Below the pieces are notes generated by a model. That model had not been told where the DNA came from, did no database searches, and worked only from the letters and a program-made list of their open reading frames with translations. Positions 1 to 8,086 of a DNA stretch of 25,875 bases are shown piece after piece (positions within the stretch are counted from its first letter, which is position 1; every line of letters begins with the position of its first letter). Source of the DNA: Candidatus Pelagibacter sp. (GTDB lineage: Bacteria > Pseudomonadota > Alphaproteobacteria > Pelagibacterales > Pelagibacteraceae); NCBI GenBank assembly GCA_028408795.1, contig JAOOLP010000011.1, positions 1-25,875 of the forward strand. The letters are read 5' to 3'. Made by a program: the position numbers and the translations under genes.

Positions 1-665
1 TAAGTGTAATTATCTGATGACTTTATTACCCTAAGATTTGAAATTGCCTTTTGAATTATTTTTTTTCCTTTTTCAAACAAAATTAAATTATCTTTTAAAA
101 TAAGTTTATTTTTTGAAATATTTCCATGAGTTAAAGCTATATAAGTTTTGTGTATTTTTCTAATTCTAAATAGAGAAGTAAATAATTGAGCATATTCCCT
201 TGACTTAGCAACTATCATCACACCAGAAGTTTCCTTGTCCAATCTGTGGACTATATATGGTGTTTTATTTAAAAAAAATTTTGTGTCTTTAAGTACATCT
301 ATTATATTTCTAAATGATTTAGTTCCAGATTGAACAGCTATACCAGCAGGCTTATTTATCACTACAAAATTATCATTATTTTCTATAATAAAATCTTCAT
401 ATGAATTGAGCTCTTTTTTTGAAGCCTTATACTTTATAACTTTTTTTTTATTATTAGGTGTAAATTTTGAAATATCAAATACTTCTATTTTATCACCGAT
501 CTGAAGTCGGTAAGATGTTTTTATTTTTTTTTTATTTATTTTTACTTTTTTTAATCTAATAATCTTTTGTATCAAAGATTGTGGAAGATCAATAATCTTT
601 GTTTTAAACCATCTATCAAATCGAGAATTACTATAATCTTTTTCAACTGTATAAGACTTATACAT
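1..665 (-). CDS. rluC: RluC-family 23S rRNA pseudouridine synthase, 3' end cut by window edge
   Basis: The open frame starts at an ATG (663-665) and runs off the left edge without a stop; about 221 residues are visible, against roughly 300-330 for the family. By hand translation, residues 1 to about 65 form an S4-like RNA-binding domain with the motif RLQIGDKIEVF. A linker leads to NKPAGIAVQSGTK at about residues 100-112, the motif that opens the RluC/RluD catalytic domain. The catalytic motif HRLDKETSG follows at residues 140-148, with the nucleophilic aspartate at D143. Family members isomerise uridines in 23S rRNA; E. coli RluC modifies 955, 2504 and 2580. The NKPAG...Q form of the motif favours RluC over RluD, but target sites are inference. 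It starts 12 nt after rplQ, so it is probably the last or near-last gene of that transcript. Confidence 0.85.
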   Translation of the reverse strand, partial: MYKSYTVEKDYSNSRFDRWFKTKIIDLPQSLIQKIIRLKKVKINKKKIKTSYRLQIGDKIEVFDISKFTPNNKKKVIKYKASKKELNSYEDFIIENNDNFVVINKPAGIAVQSGTKSFRNIIDVLKDTKFFLNKTPYIVHRLDKETSGVMIVAKSREYAQLFTSLFRIRKIHKTYIALTHGNISKNKLILKDNLILFEKGKKIIQKAISNLRVIKSSDNYT

Positions 666-677
666 ATAGAACTAAAA

Positions 678-1127
678 TTATTTAGTTGCTACTTTTGGTT
701 TAGCTTCTTTTTCCTTTGACTTATCTTTTTCTTCAACTTTTTTTGGTTTATCAACTTTTTTAGCTTCTGGATTTCTGTCAACTAATTCAATAACTGCCAT
801 AGGCGCATCATCACCTGTTCTAAAACCTGCTTTTAGAACTCTTGAGTAACCTCCCTTTCTAGCATTATATCTTTTTGATAATTCATCAAAAACTTTTGAA
901 ACAGATTGTTTATTCTGAAGTTTTGAAAAAAGTTTCTTTTTATTACTTAATATATTTTTTTTTCCTATAGTTATTAATTTATCAATTTGCGGTTTTAGTT
1001 CCTTGGCTTTAGGCAAAGTCGTAATTATTTGCTCGTATTTGATTAAAGAATTAAGCATATTTTTAAACATAGCTTTTCTGTGTTCGCTAGTTTTGTTTAA
1101 CTTTCTGTAACCAACTCCGTGCCTCAT
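678..1127 (-). CDS. rplQ: 50S ribosomal protein L17
   Basis: L17 is a large-subunit protein near the exit-tunnel side of the ribosome. The first ~118 residues match the family: [20 protein letters not shown] at the start, [20 protein letters not shown] in the middle, and an IELVDR strand. The protein has 149 residues, about 20-30 more than typical bacterial L17. The extra part is a Lys/Glu-rich, probably disordered tail after about residue 122. The ATG overlaps the rpoA stop by one base (TAATG), implying translational coupling; the nearest purine-rich stretch (GAGG) is about 13 nt upstream, too far to be an ideal Shine-Dalgarno. The rpoA-rplQ order is standard for the alpha operon. Confidence 0.97.
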   Translation of the reverse strand: MRHGVGYRKLNKTSEHRKAMFKNMLNSLIKYEQIITTLPKAKELKPQIDKLITIGKKNILSNKKKLFSKLQNKQSVSKVFDELSKRYNARKGGYSRVLKAGFRTGDDAPMAVIELVDRNPEAKKVDKPKKVEEKDKSKEKEAKPKVATK

Positions 1128-2161
1128 TAATAGTTATTTTCCTCTAGTTTTTTTGATAACTCAGCTATATTGTCAGGTGGCCAATTTGGTATTTCCATAC
1201 CTAAATATAAAGACATTGTATTTAGAACTTCTTTAATTTCATTTAATGATTTTCTTCCAAAATTAGGTGTTCTTAACATTTCTGGTTCTGTTTTTTGAAC
1301 TAAATCACCTATATAAATTATATTATCATTTTTTAGACAATTCATTGATCTTACTGAAAGCTCAAGCTCTTCAACACGCTTTAACAAATTTCTATTAAAT
1401 TCTGGTTCAGCTGATTTTACCTCTTTAACAATTTCTTGTGGATCATCAAAATTTACAAACATAGCTAACTGATCCTGAAATATCCTCGCTGAATAAGCAA
1501 TCGCATCCTCTGCTGCAACTGTTCCGTTGGTTTCAACAGTCATAACTAATTTATCATAATCTAATGCACTACCTTCTCTCGTATTATCAACGGAAAAAGA
1601 TACTTTTTTTACAGGGCTAAACAAAGAGTCAATTGAAATCAATCCTAAAGGACTATCCTCAGATTTATTTTTGGGTGCTGATACATAACCTTTACCTGTG
1701 CTTATCATTAATTCCATATGAAAATTAGTTTTTTCATCTAAGTTACAAATTGTTTGTTCAGGATTTAAAATTTCTATTTCTGGAACTAAAGTTATATCTT
1801 TCGCTTTTACTTCTTTAGGACCTTTAATATCTAAAATTATTTTTTTTGGACTAGTTGAATTAGATTTGATGGCTAAATTTTTTACATTTAAAACTATATC
1901 TGTAACATCTTCTCTAACTCCTTTAATTGATGAAAACTCATGTAATACTCCATCAATTTGTATAGCAGTTACTGCTGCTCCTTGGATAGATGATAATAAT
2001 ATTCTTCTTAAAGAATTTCCAATAGTTTGTCCAAAACCTTTTTCTAATGGTTCAGCTATAACCTTAGCTATAGTTTTATCCTCGTTGCTTGTTATCTCAA
2101 GCTTGTTTGGTTTAATCAAAGCTTTCCAATTCTTATCGATTATATTTGATGTTGTTTGCAT
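1127..2161 (-). CDS. rpoA: DNA-directed RNA polymerase subunit alpha
   Basis: This subunit dimerises to nucleate core RNA polymerase assembly and contacts UP elements and activators. It has 344 residues, normal for the family. The N-terminal domain (about 1-240) carries [20 protein letters not shown] at 37-56, the conserved assembly motif. A linker leads to the C-terminal domain (about 262-335) with [12 protein letters not shown]271 aligns with E. coli R265, the key DNA-contacting residue. The C-terminal helix-hairpin-helix motif [16 protein letters not shown] is intact. The start ATG overlaps the rpsK stop by one base and is preceded by AAGGAG at 6 nt spacing. There is no rpsD between rpsK and rpoA, as is usual in alphaproteobacteria. 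Confidence 0.99.
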   Translation of the reverse strand: MQTTSNIIDKNWKALIKPNKLEITSNEDKTIAKVIAEPLEKGFGQTIGNSLRRILLSSIQGAAVTAIQIDGVLHEFSSIKGVREDVTDIVLNVKNLAIKSNSTSPKKIILDIKGPKEVKAKDITLVPEIEILNPEQTICNLDEKTNFHMELMISTGKGYVSAPKNKSEDSPLGLISIDSLFSPVKKVSFSVDNTREGSALDYDKLVMTVETNGTVAAEDAIAYSARIFQDQLAMFVNFDDPQEIVKEVKSAEPEFNRNLLKRVEELELSVRSMNCLKNDNIIYIGDLVQKTEPEMLRTPNFGRKSLNEIKEVLNTMSLYLGMEIPNWPPDNIAELSKKLEENNY

Positions 2162-2610
2162 TATACTCTCCTTCTTTTAGGTGGTCTTGCTCCATTATGT
2201 GCCATAGGTGTTTTGTCTGTGATGGATAAAATTTTAAAACCTCTAGATTGCAAAGATCTTAATGCAGTTTCACGACCTGAGCCAGGTCCTTTAACTTCAA
2301 CAGTTAAAGTTCTTAAGCCTTGCTCAAAAGCTTTAGCACCAGCATCGTCAGCTGCAACTTGAGCAGCATATGGAGTAGATTTTCTTGAACCTTTAAATCC
2401 TTTCGCACCTGCTGATGACCATGAAACGACATTACCACTTTCATCTGCTATAGATATAATTGTATTATTGAATGTTGAGTAAACGTAAGCAATACCTGAG
2501 GTAATGTTTTTTTTTATTTTTTTCTTCTTTTTAAAAGAGCTTTCTTTTTTAACTACTTCGTTTTTTTTTGCTTCAACTTTCTTCTCTGTTTTTTCTACTT
2601 TTTTTATCAT
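2161..2610 (-). CDS. rpsK: 30S ribosomal protein S11
   Basis: S11 sits on the 30S platform and helps form the E-site/mRNA exit region. The conserved core starts near residue 35 ([19 protein letters not shown]), followed by [23 protein letters not shown] and the C-terminal [12 protein letters not shown]. The HNG motif, which forms isoaspartate in E. coli, is kept. The protein has 149 residues against about 129 in E. coli. The extra ~20 are an N-terminal, extremely lysine-rich stretch encoded by A-rich DNA that includes two runs of nine adenines. The first ATG is 12 nt after the rpsM stop with a weak AGAG upstream; there is no internal Met before the core, so the extension appears real unless a non-ATG start is used. 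Confidence 0.97.
   Translation of the reverse strand: MIKKVEKTEKKVEAKKNEVVKKESSFKKKKKIKKNITSGIAYVYSTFNNTIISIADESGNVVSWSSAGAKGFKGSRKSTPYAAQVAADDAGAKAFEQGLRTLTVEVKGPGSGRETALRSLQSRGFKILSITDKTPMAHNGARPPKRRRV
2168..2173 (-). promoter_or_regulatory. Shine-Dalgarno of rpoA inside the end of rpsK
   Basis: AAGGAG on the minus strand, 6 nt before the rpoA ATG. The same bases are codons for the arginines at the S11 C-terminus (AGA AGG AGA), so the conserved basic end of S11 also provides the rpoA ribosome binding site. Confidence 0.75.
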
Positions 2611-2622
2611 TAAATCTCTTAA

Positions 2623-3006
2623 CTATTTTTTAAGTGGTGTTAATTTCTTTCCTGCAATTGCTATAGCTTTACCTTTTCGTGTCCTAGCATTACACTGAGT
2701 TCTTTGGCCTCTAACTGGTAGTTTTTTTTTATGTCTAGTACCTCTGTAACATGCTAAATCAACAAGTCTTTTAATATTAACTGATGTTTCTCTTCTGAGA
2801 TCCCCCTCTACTTTATGATTAGCATCGATAAACTCTCTGATTTTTAAAACTTGTTCCTCGCTTAATTCGTTAACTCTTTTTGAAGCTGGTATTTCTAATT
2901 TTTCACAAATCTTCTTTGAAGAGTAAGGTCCAATACCATGAATATAAGTTAGAGCTATACTTACAACTTTGTTTTGTGGAATATTTATTCCTGCTATTCG
3001 AGCCAT
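2623..3006 (-). CDS. rpsM: 30S ribosomal protein S13
   Basis: S13 lies in the 30S head, contacts P-site tRNA and forms bridges to the 50S subunit. It starts [13 protein letters not shown], continues with [12 protein letters not shown] (helix-two-turn-helix region) and ends with the basic tail motif [20 protein letters not shown] followed by ARTRKGKA, all typical. It has 127 residues, slightly longer than the E. coli protein (118). It is the first gene after a 60-nt gap holding a strong candidate promoter, and it probably leads the rpsM-rpsK-rpoA-rplQ(-rluC) unit. No Shine-Dalgarno is visible before its ATG. Confidence 0.98.
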   Translation of the reverse strand: MARIAGINIPQNKVVSIALTYIHGIGPYSSKKICEKLEIPASKRVNELSEEQVLKIREFIDANHKVEGDLRRETSVNIKRLVDLACYRGTRHKKKLPVRGQRTQCNARTRKGKAIAIAGKKLTPLKK

Positions 3007-3036
3007 ATTATAATGAGTTAAAGTTCCAAAGCCGTA

Positions 3037-3064
3037 TTTATATTGCCTAATTATTTAATGTCAA
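3037..3064 (-). promoter_or_regulatory. Candidate sigma-70-type promoter for the rpsM-rpsK-rpoA-rplQ unit
   Basis: On the minus strand, a perfect -35 box TTGACA (3059-3064) is followed by a 16-nt spacer and a -10 box TATAAA (3037-3042, five of six consensus bases). Transcription would start near 3030, leaving a leader of about 24 nt before the rpsM ATG. The -35 box lies just after the adk stop codon, so the element sits almost wholly in the 60-nt adk-rpsM gap. The motif is read directly from the sequence; its activity is inference. Confidence 0.6.
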
Positions 3065-3066
3065 CT

Positions 3067-3633
3067 CTATATAAGTGCAATAATATCGCTAATTTCTTTA
3101 TTAATTTGATCTATAGACCTCTCTCCATCGATCAGTTTTACTAAATTCAATTTATTATAATATTCGATCACTGGTTCTGTAGAGCTCTCATAAGTTTTGT
3201 ACCTTTTTATTGCTATCTCTTCGTAATCGTCGGTTCTTTTTTCTATAGTTCTTCTTTCAAAAATTCGTTTTTTAATCGTCTCAAGACTTACATTAAGTTT
3301 TAAAACTAAGTCAATTTTTTGCTTATATTTTATTAATAAACTTTCTAAATTTTTTACCTGTTCTAAGCTTCTTGGATAACCATCAAATATAATTTGGTTT
3401 TTATATCTCTCGTCCTTGATGTATTTTTCAATTAATTCAGAAACTATTTTATTTGAAACAAAAGAACCGGCGCTTATTATAGGTGAAATTTTTATTCCTA
3501 AATCAGTTTTTTTTTTTATTTGATCTCTTAAAATGTCACCAGTTGAAAGCTGAAATAATTTAAATTTCTTAGCAATAAAATTAGACTGAGTTCCTTTACC
3601 GGCTCCTGGAGGACCAAATATAATTAGATTCAT
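3067..3633 (-). CDS. adk: Adenylate kinase
   Basis: It catalyses ATP + AMP = 2 ADP and so balances adenine nucleotides in the cytoplasm. The P-loop GPPGAGKGTQ is at residues 7-16, the AMP-binding STGD at about 30-33, and DGYPRS at about 84-89. The basic RTDDYEEIAIKRYKTY segment supplies the LID-side arginines. At 188 residues it is the short type, without the four-cysteine zinc LID insertion of long bacterial enzymes. It starts 8 nt after secY with no clear Shine-Dalgarno; secY-adk-rpsM is the common alphaproteobacterial order. A run of 11 adenines (plus-strand T 3507-3517) encodes part of IKKKT near residue 40. Confidence 0.97.
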   Translation of the reverse strand: MNLIIFGPPGAGKGTQSNFIAKKFKLFQLSTGDILRDQIKKKTDLGIKISPIISAGSFVSNKIVSELIEKYIKDERYKNQIIFDGYPRSLEQVKNLESLLIKYKQKIDLVLKLNVSLETIKKRIFERRTIEKRTDDYEEIAIKRYKTYESSTEPVIEYYNKLNLVKLIDGERSIDQINKEISDIIALI

Positions 3634-3641
3634 AAAACTAA

Positions 3642-4946
3642 TTATTTTCCAAATTTAGTCTTTCTGATTAAAGATTCGTATTGTGAGCTCATTAATCTTG
3701 TTTGCACTTGCGTAACTGTATCCATAGCGACTACCACAACTATTAAGATAGATGTTCCTCCTAAATAAAAAGGTATAGGGTATTTAGCAATTAAAAATTC
3801 AGGCATTAAACACACAAAAGTTAAATACATTGATCCCACTGTGGTTAATCTAATTAGAATGGTTTCAATATATTCAGCTGTTCTCTCACCTGGTCTTATT
3901 CCTGGAATATAGCCACCATATTTTCTTAAATTTTCAGCTGTCTCTTTTGGATTAAAGACAATAGATGTATAAAAAAAAGAGAAAAAAATTATTCCTGACG
4001 CATACAATAACATGTACAAAGGTTGGCCTTGAGTAAACATTGAAGATATCTTTATTGATAAGTCTGACTCAGCAAAACCAAAATTTGTGAGTGTAATTGG
4101 CAACAACAATAGTGCTGATGCAAATATTGCTGGAATTACTCCGGCAGTATTTATCTTCAATGGGAGATGAGATGACTCTCCCCCGTACATTTTGTTTCCT
4201 ACCTGTCTTTTAGGATAATTTACTAAAATTTTTCTCATAGCTCTCTCAAAGAAAACAATAAACAAAACAAGTAAAATAACTAAAATAAATATTCCAACTA
4301 TCATAAGAGCTGACAATGCACCTGTTCTTCCTAATTCAAACGTGGAAGCTAATGCTCTTGGAATTTCAGCAACAATTCCTGAAAAAATTATTAATGAAAT
4401 ACCATTACCAACTCCCCTTAAAGTTATTTGTTCTCCTAACCACATTAAAAAAGTTGTACCAGCTACTAATGAGATTGTTGTAATAATCCTAAATGACAAT
4501 CCTGGTTCTATTACTAGATTGCCTGCATTTTCTAAACCTACGGATACACCATAACCTTGTAATGCTGCGATTAATACAGTTCCATATCTTGTTATTTGTG
4601 TTATTTTTTTTCTTCCCATTTCACCTTGTTCTTTTAAACTTTTAAAATAATCAGAAACACCTGTTAATAATTGAACTATTATAGAGGAAGAAATATATGG
4701 CATGATCCCTAACGCAAATATAGCCATTCTTGTTACTGCACCACCTGAAAACATATTGAACATACCGAGTAAACCTTTTTGACTTGAAGACATTATTTCT
4801 TTCAAGGCAAGAGGATCTATTCCTGCCAATGGAACGTAAGTACCTAACCTGTAAACTATGAGAAGTAAAATTGTAAATAGTATTCTATTTTTTAAATCTT
4901 TTGCCTGACTAAAGGCTCCTGTTGTGTTAAGGCTTTCACTAGACAT
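3642..4946 (-). CDS. secY: Protein translocase subunit SecY
   Basis: SecY is the channel subunit of the SecYEG translocon in the inner membrane. It has 434 residues and the expected series of about ten hydrophobic helices. The first starts near residue 20 after a short cytoplasmic N-terminus. The plug/TM2 region has GMFNMFSGGAVTRMAIFALG, followed by MPYISSSIIVQLL. The cytoplasmic loops include FFERAMRKILVNYPKRQ and the C5 loop with PKETAENLRKYGG and IPGIRPGERTAEYI, which contact the ribosome and SecA. It follows rplO by 6 nt. rpmJ (L36), which follows secY in many bacteria, is absent here. Confidence 0.99.
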   Translation of the reverse strand: MSSESLNTTGAFSQAKDLKNRILFTILLLIVYRLGTYVPLAGIDPLALKEIMSSSQKGLLGMFNMFSGGAVTRMAIFALGIMPYISSSIIVQLLTGVSDYFKSLKEQGEMGRKKITQITRYGTVLIAALQGYGVSVGLENAGNLVIEPGLSFRIITTISLVAGTTFLMWLGEQITLRGVGNGISLIIFSGIVAEIPRALASTFELGRTGALSALMIVGIFILVILLVLFIVFFERAMRKILVNYPKRQVGNKMYGGESSHLPLKINTAGVIPAIFASALLLLPITLTNFGFAESDLSIKISSMFTQGQPLYMLLYASGIIFFSFFYTSIVFNPKETAENLRKYGGYIPGIRPGERTAEYIETILIRLTTVGSMYLTFVCLMPEFLIAKYPIPFYLGGTSILIVVVVAMDTVTQVQTRLMSSQYESLIRKTKFGK

Positions 4947-4952
4947 AATTGG

Positions 4953-5396
4953 CTATTTTTTAATTATATTAATTTTTCCACCTAATTTAGCTATTTTTTC
5001 CTGCGCTTGTTTAGATGCATAATGAGCAGTAATATCTATTTTAGTTTTTAATTCACCGGCTCCCAAAATTTTTAATTTTGAAAAGTTTTTATTAATTATT
5101 TTGCTTTTTTTTAAAGATAACAAATCAATAGAGGTACTTTTCTTTTTTTCTATAATGCCCTGTATGCTTGATAGGTTTAATATAGCTGTGTTCGATTTAT
5201 TAAAATTTTTAAATCCTCTTTTAGGTAAACGCCTATATAAGGGCATTTGACCACCCTCAAAACTCTTTATGGCAACACCTGATCTAGATTTTTGACCTTT
5301 ATGACCTCTAGAAGATGTTTTACCTCTACCAGAACCAATGCCTCTACCTACTCTAATTTTGTTTTTATTGTTTTTAATTAAATTATTTAGTTCCAT
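4953..5396 (-). CDS. rplO: 50S ribosomal protein L15
   Basis: L15 binds 23S rRNA late in 50S assembly. The N-terminal glycine/arginine-rich signature is clear: RVGRGIGSGRGKTSSRGHKG followed by GQKSRSG, then FEGGQMPLYRRLPKRGF. The C-terminal half holds LKILGAGELKTKIDITAHYA-like sequence typical of the family. It has 147 residues, a normal length. Its ATG overlaps the rpsE stop by one base (TAATG). In most bacteria rpmD (L30) lies between rpsE and rplO; here the direct overlap leaves no room for it. Confidence 0.98.
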   Translation of the reverse strand: MELNNLIKNNKNKIRVGRGIGSGRGKTSSRGHKGQKSRSGVAIKSFEGGQMPLYRRLPKRGFKNFNKSNTAILNLSSIQGIIEKKKSTSIDLLSLKKSKIINKNFSKLKILGAGELKTKIDITAHYASKQAQEKIAKLGGKINIIKK

Positions 5397-5914
5397 TATT
5401 TTGCCTCTCTTTTAACAATAATATCAGATATTTTTTTTCCTCTTATTGCTGATAAAATTTTAGGTGAATTTTGTGATCTTAGTCCATTAACACAAGCCTT
5501 CAATACGTTGTGCGGATTAGATGAGCCTAAAGATTTTGCAACAACATCTTGAACTCCTAAAACCTCACAAACTGATCGAATAGCCCCTCCTGCTATGATA
5601 CCTGTTCCTGCTGGAGCTGATCTCATAAATACTTTTCCCGAACCATTTTTCCCTTTTACATCATGGTGAAGAGTTCTTCCCTCTTTTAGTGGTATTTGTA
5701 TTAAATTTCTTTTAGCTACTTCGGTAGCCTTTTTTATCGCATCAGGAACTTGTTTAGACTTACCTTGTCCAATTCCAACAGAACCTTTTTGATTGCCAAC
5801 TACAACTAGTGCAGCAAAACCAAATCTTCTACCTCCCTTAACAACCTTAGTAATTCTGTTAATAGCTACTAATTTTTCTTTAATATCGCTCTCTGTTTTT
5901 TTTATATCAACCAT
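5396..5914 (-). CDS. rpsE: 30S ribosomal protein S5
   Basis: S5 lines the mRNA entry channel and affects decoding fidelity. The N-terminal double-stranded-RNA-binding-like domain contains [17 protein letters not shown] and [20 protein letters not shown]. The C-terminal domain has [20 protein letters not shown] followed by [19 protein letters not shown]. It has 172 residues, typical length. One base separates it from the rplR stop, and it overlaps rplO by one base. Confidence 0.98.
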   Translation of the reverse strand: MVDIKKTESDIKEKLVAINRITKVVKGGRRFGFAALVVVGNQKGSVGIGQGKSKQVPDAIKKATEVAKRNLIQIPLKEGRTLHHDVKGKNGSGKVFMRSAPAGTGIIAGGAIRSVCEVLGVQDVVAKSLGSSNPHNVLKACVNGLRSQNSPKILSAIRGKKISDIIVKREAK

Positions 5915-5915
5915 A

Positions 5916-6269
5916 TCAAAATTTTAATCCATTCTTTCTAAGTGTTTCTGCAAAAGCTTTTATTCTACCATGATACTTATATTCACCTCTGTCAAAATAT
6001 ACTTCGTTAATTTTTTTTTCTTTTGCTCTTTTTGCTAAAATTTCCCCTATTAAATTTGATTTTTCAATCTTTTTTGATTTATTTTTTTTGAACTCTTTTT
6101 CTATTGATGAAGCAGATACTAATGTTTTTTTTGACTTATCATCGATTATTTGAGCAAAAAAGTTATTAAGAGATTTTGTAACAGAAATACGATATTTATT
6201 AGTATTAACTGACTTAAGTTTTTTTCTATTTCTTAATTTTCTTTTTATTTTGTTATTTATTTTTTTCAT
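5916..6269 (-). CDS. rplR: 50S ribosomal protein L18
   Basis: L18 binds 5S rRNA and, with L5 and L25, anchors it to the 50S central protuberance. Residues 1-20 are strongly basic ([13 protein letters not shown]). The core has [19 protein letters not shown], and the C-terminus has [20 protein letters not shown] before ending NGLKF, matching the FDR..YHGR family signature. It has 117 residues, as in E. coli. The ATG directly abuts the rplF stop with no spacer. It is unusually rich in Lys and Asn, in line with the AT bias. Confidence 0.97.
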   Translation of the reverse strand: MKKINNKIKRKLRNRKKLKSVNTNKYRISVTKSLNNFFAQIIDDKSKKTLVSASSIEKEFKKNKSKKIEKSNLIGEILAKRAKEKKINEVYFDRGEYKYHGRIKAFAETLRKNGLKF

Positions 6270-6815
6270 TTATTTTTTCTTACCCTCTTTTCTCAAGATA
6301 AATTGACCTTTTTCAGTAATTCCTTTTGCCTTATATGGTTCAACAGGTTTCAATCCTTTTATATCAGCAGATGTTTTTGAAACTAAGTCCTTATCAACAC
6401 CACTGATTTTAATTAATGTTTGCTTCTCAACTGTAATTTTGATGTCTTTTGGGATCTTAAAATTAACATCATGACTAAATCCTATCTGCAAATTTAAGTT
6501 TTCCCCTTTTATACTAGCTCTAAACCCAACTCCACTTAACTGTAATATTTTTTCGTGGCCCTGTGAAACGCCCCTAATGGCATTATTTATAAGACTTCTA
6601 TACGTGCCCCACATTATGCTAGTTTTTTTATCAACTTTTTTATTTAAAGGTAAAAGTTGAAATTCATTTTTTTCATTAAGCTTGGAAGTAAAAATTTTAT
6701 CATTAATAGTTAATGACTTAGTACCTTTGGGGCCGCTTATCACAAGATTACTGCCTTCAATCTTGACTGAAGACTCTTTTGGCACCATTATATTTTTCTT
6801 TCCAATTTTTGACAT
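6270..6815 (-). CDS. rplF: 50S ribosomal protein L6
   Basis: L6 lies near the factor-binding site and the sarcin-ricin loop. The two-domain fold is recognisable: N-terminal MSKIGKKNIMVP and the repeat motif NLVISGPKG, then LLQLSGVGFRA-type sequence (KILQLSGVGFRASI) and the C-terminal signature VEPYKAKGITE, ending KEGKKK. It has 181 residues, the usual length being about 177. The start overlaps the rpsH stop by one base. Confidence 0.98.
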   Translation of the reverse strand: MSKIGKKNIMVPKESSVKIEGSNLVISGPKGTKSLTINDKIFTSKLNEKNEFQLLPLNKKVDKKTSIMWGTYRSLINNAIRGVSQGHEKILQLSGVGFRASIKGENLNLQIGFSHDVNFKIPKDIKITVEKQTLIKISGVDKDLVSKTSADIKGLKPVEPYKAKGITEKGQFILRKEGKKK

Positions 6816-7213
6816 TAAAACACCCTACAAATTATTTCACCACCAACATTATTTTTTCTAGCATCTGTGTCTGACATTACACCTTTTGGTGTAGATAGAA
6901 TTGCTAGTCCAAGTCCATTCATTACTTTTGGAATGCTATTAGCTCTTGAATAAATTCTTCTACCTGGTTTAGAAATTCTTTTAATTTCTTTGATAACTGG
7001 ATAACCCTCATAATATTTTAAATTTATTTTTAGAGTTATTTTATTATTTTCAGTTTTCTCAATAAAGTAATCTTTAATATAACCCTCATTTTTTAGAATT
7101 TTTAATATGTTTTGTCTGAAATTGGACGAAGGTATATCAACTGAGTTTAACGATCTTAATTGACCGTTTCTAATTCTTGAAAACATATCACCTATTGGGT
7201 CTGTTAATGTCAT
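6815..7213 (-). CDS. rpsH: 30S ribosomal protein S8
   Basis: S8 binds helix 21 of 16S rRNA and is a primary assembly protein; in E. coli it also represses the spc operon by binding mRNA near rplE. The family pattern is clear: DPIGDMFSRIRNGQ at the start and ISTPKGVMSDTDARKNNVGG at the end. It has 132 residues, normal. A strong AGGAGG precedes the ATG with 3 nt between. The TAG stop of rpsN overlaps this ribosome binding site. I could not identify an S8-like operator by eye. Confidence 0.98.
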   Translation of the reverse strand: MTLTDPIGDMFSRIRNGQLRSLNSVDIPSSNFRQNILKILKNEGYIKDYFIEKTENNKITLKINLKYYEGYPVIKEIKRISKPGRRIYSRANSIPKVMNGLGLAILSTPKGVMSDTDARKNNVGGEIICRVF

Positions 7214-7216
7214 ATT

Positions 7217-7222
7217 CCTCCT
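7217..7222 (-). promoter_or_regulatory. Strong Shine-Dalgarno of rpsH
   Basis: AGGAGG on the minus strand, 3 nt before the rpsH ATG; its first bases overlap the TAG stop codon of rpsN. It is one of only a few near-perfect anti-16S matches in the cluster. Confidence 0.75.
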
Positions 7223-7526
7223 ACCAGCTTGATTTAGTTATACCCGGAATTTTGCCTGAAGAAGCCATATCTCTTAAGGCTATTCTAGATATTTTTAATT
7301 TTCTATAAACACCGTGAGGTCTACCAGAGACTTCACATCTATTTCTAATTCTTATTTTAGAAGAGTTTTTTGGTAATTTATTTAATTTTAATTGAGCTGC
7401 AAATCTTTCAGATAACTCTAGTTTTTTATTCTTAATAATTTTTTTGAGAGCTGCTCTCTTTTTCGCATACTTTTTAACTAACTTCATTCGTTTTAGATTT
7501 TTTTGTATTGCACTAGTTTTAGCCAT
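7221..7526 (-). CDS. rpsN: 30S ribosomal protein S14 (long, zinc-free type)
   Basis: S14 is in the 30S head next to S3 and S10. It has 101 residues and only one cysteine, so it is the long C-minus form rather than the short zinc-ribbon form. The C-terminal signature [20 protein letters not shown] followed by RIALRDMA is intact, ending ITKSSW. A GAGGT stands 5 nt before the ATG. It follows rplE by 8 nt, the standard spc position. Confidence 0.98.
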   Translation of the reverse strand: MAKTSAIQKNLKRMKLVKKYAKKRAALKKIIKNKKLELSERFAAQLKLNKLPKNSSKIRIRNRCEVSGRPHGVYRKLKISRIALRDMASSGKIPGITKSSW

Positions 7527-7534
7527 TTTTTACC

Positions 7535-8086
7535 TCAGTTCTTTTTGTTGATTAACGGAAAATTAAATTCTTTTAATAATTCTAGAGTACTTTCTTTATT
7601 TTTACTTGTTGTCACTATAGTAATATCTAAACCTCTGATTTTATCTACTTTGTCAAAATTAACTTCGGGAAATATTATGTGCTCTTTGATACCAAATGAG
7701 TAATTATTGGAGTTATCAATCCCTTTAGGTGTTAAACCTCTAAAATCTTTTATTCTTGGGAGGGCAATATTAACTAGTCTGTCAATAAACTCATACATTT
7801 TATTAGACCTCAGAGTAACTTTAATTCCAGCATTTGAGCCTTGTCTTGTTTTGAAATTTGAAATTGATTTTTTGAACTTTGTAATAACTGGTTTTTGGCC
7901 TGTTATCAAAGACATGTCTTCAACACAAGCTTTTAACTTTTTGCTATCTGAGGCATCTTCACCCAAGCCCATATTTAAAATAATTTTAGATACTTTAGGT
8001 ACTTCATGTTTATTTTTTAAATTTAATTTATTAGCTAATTTACTAATAATTTCCTTTTCATATGATATTTTCAATCTTGGTATCAT
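7535..8086 (-). CDS. rplE: 50S ribosomal protein L5
   Basis: L5 binds 5S rRNA and makes an intersubunit bridge at the central protuberance. Motifs include VPKVSKIILNMGLGEDASD, TGQKPVITKFKKSISNFKTR, GIKVTLR and the C-terminal LDITIVTTSKNKE. It has 183 residues, the usual length being about 179. The ATG overlaps the rplX TGA stop (ATGA, 4 nt), which suggests coupled translation; AGGT lies just upstream. Confidence 0.98.
   Translation of the reverse strand: MIPRLKISYEKEIISKLANKLNLKNKHEVPKVSKIILNMGLGEDASDSKKLKACVEDMSLITGQKPVITKFKKSISNFKTRQGSNAGIKVTLRSNKMYEFIDRLVNIALPRIKDFRGLTPKGIDNSNNYSFGIKEHIIFPEVNFDKVDKIRGLDITIVTTSKNKESTLELLKEFNFPLINKKN

Noticed and set aside
3007..3012. Perfect TATAAT immediately before the rpsM ATG
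   Set aside because: Transcription from it would begin inside the coding sequence; no suitable -35 pairs with it, and the upstream TTGACA/TATAAA pair is better placed.
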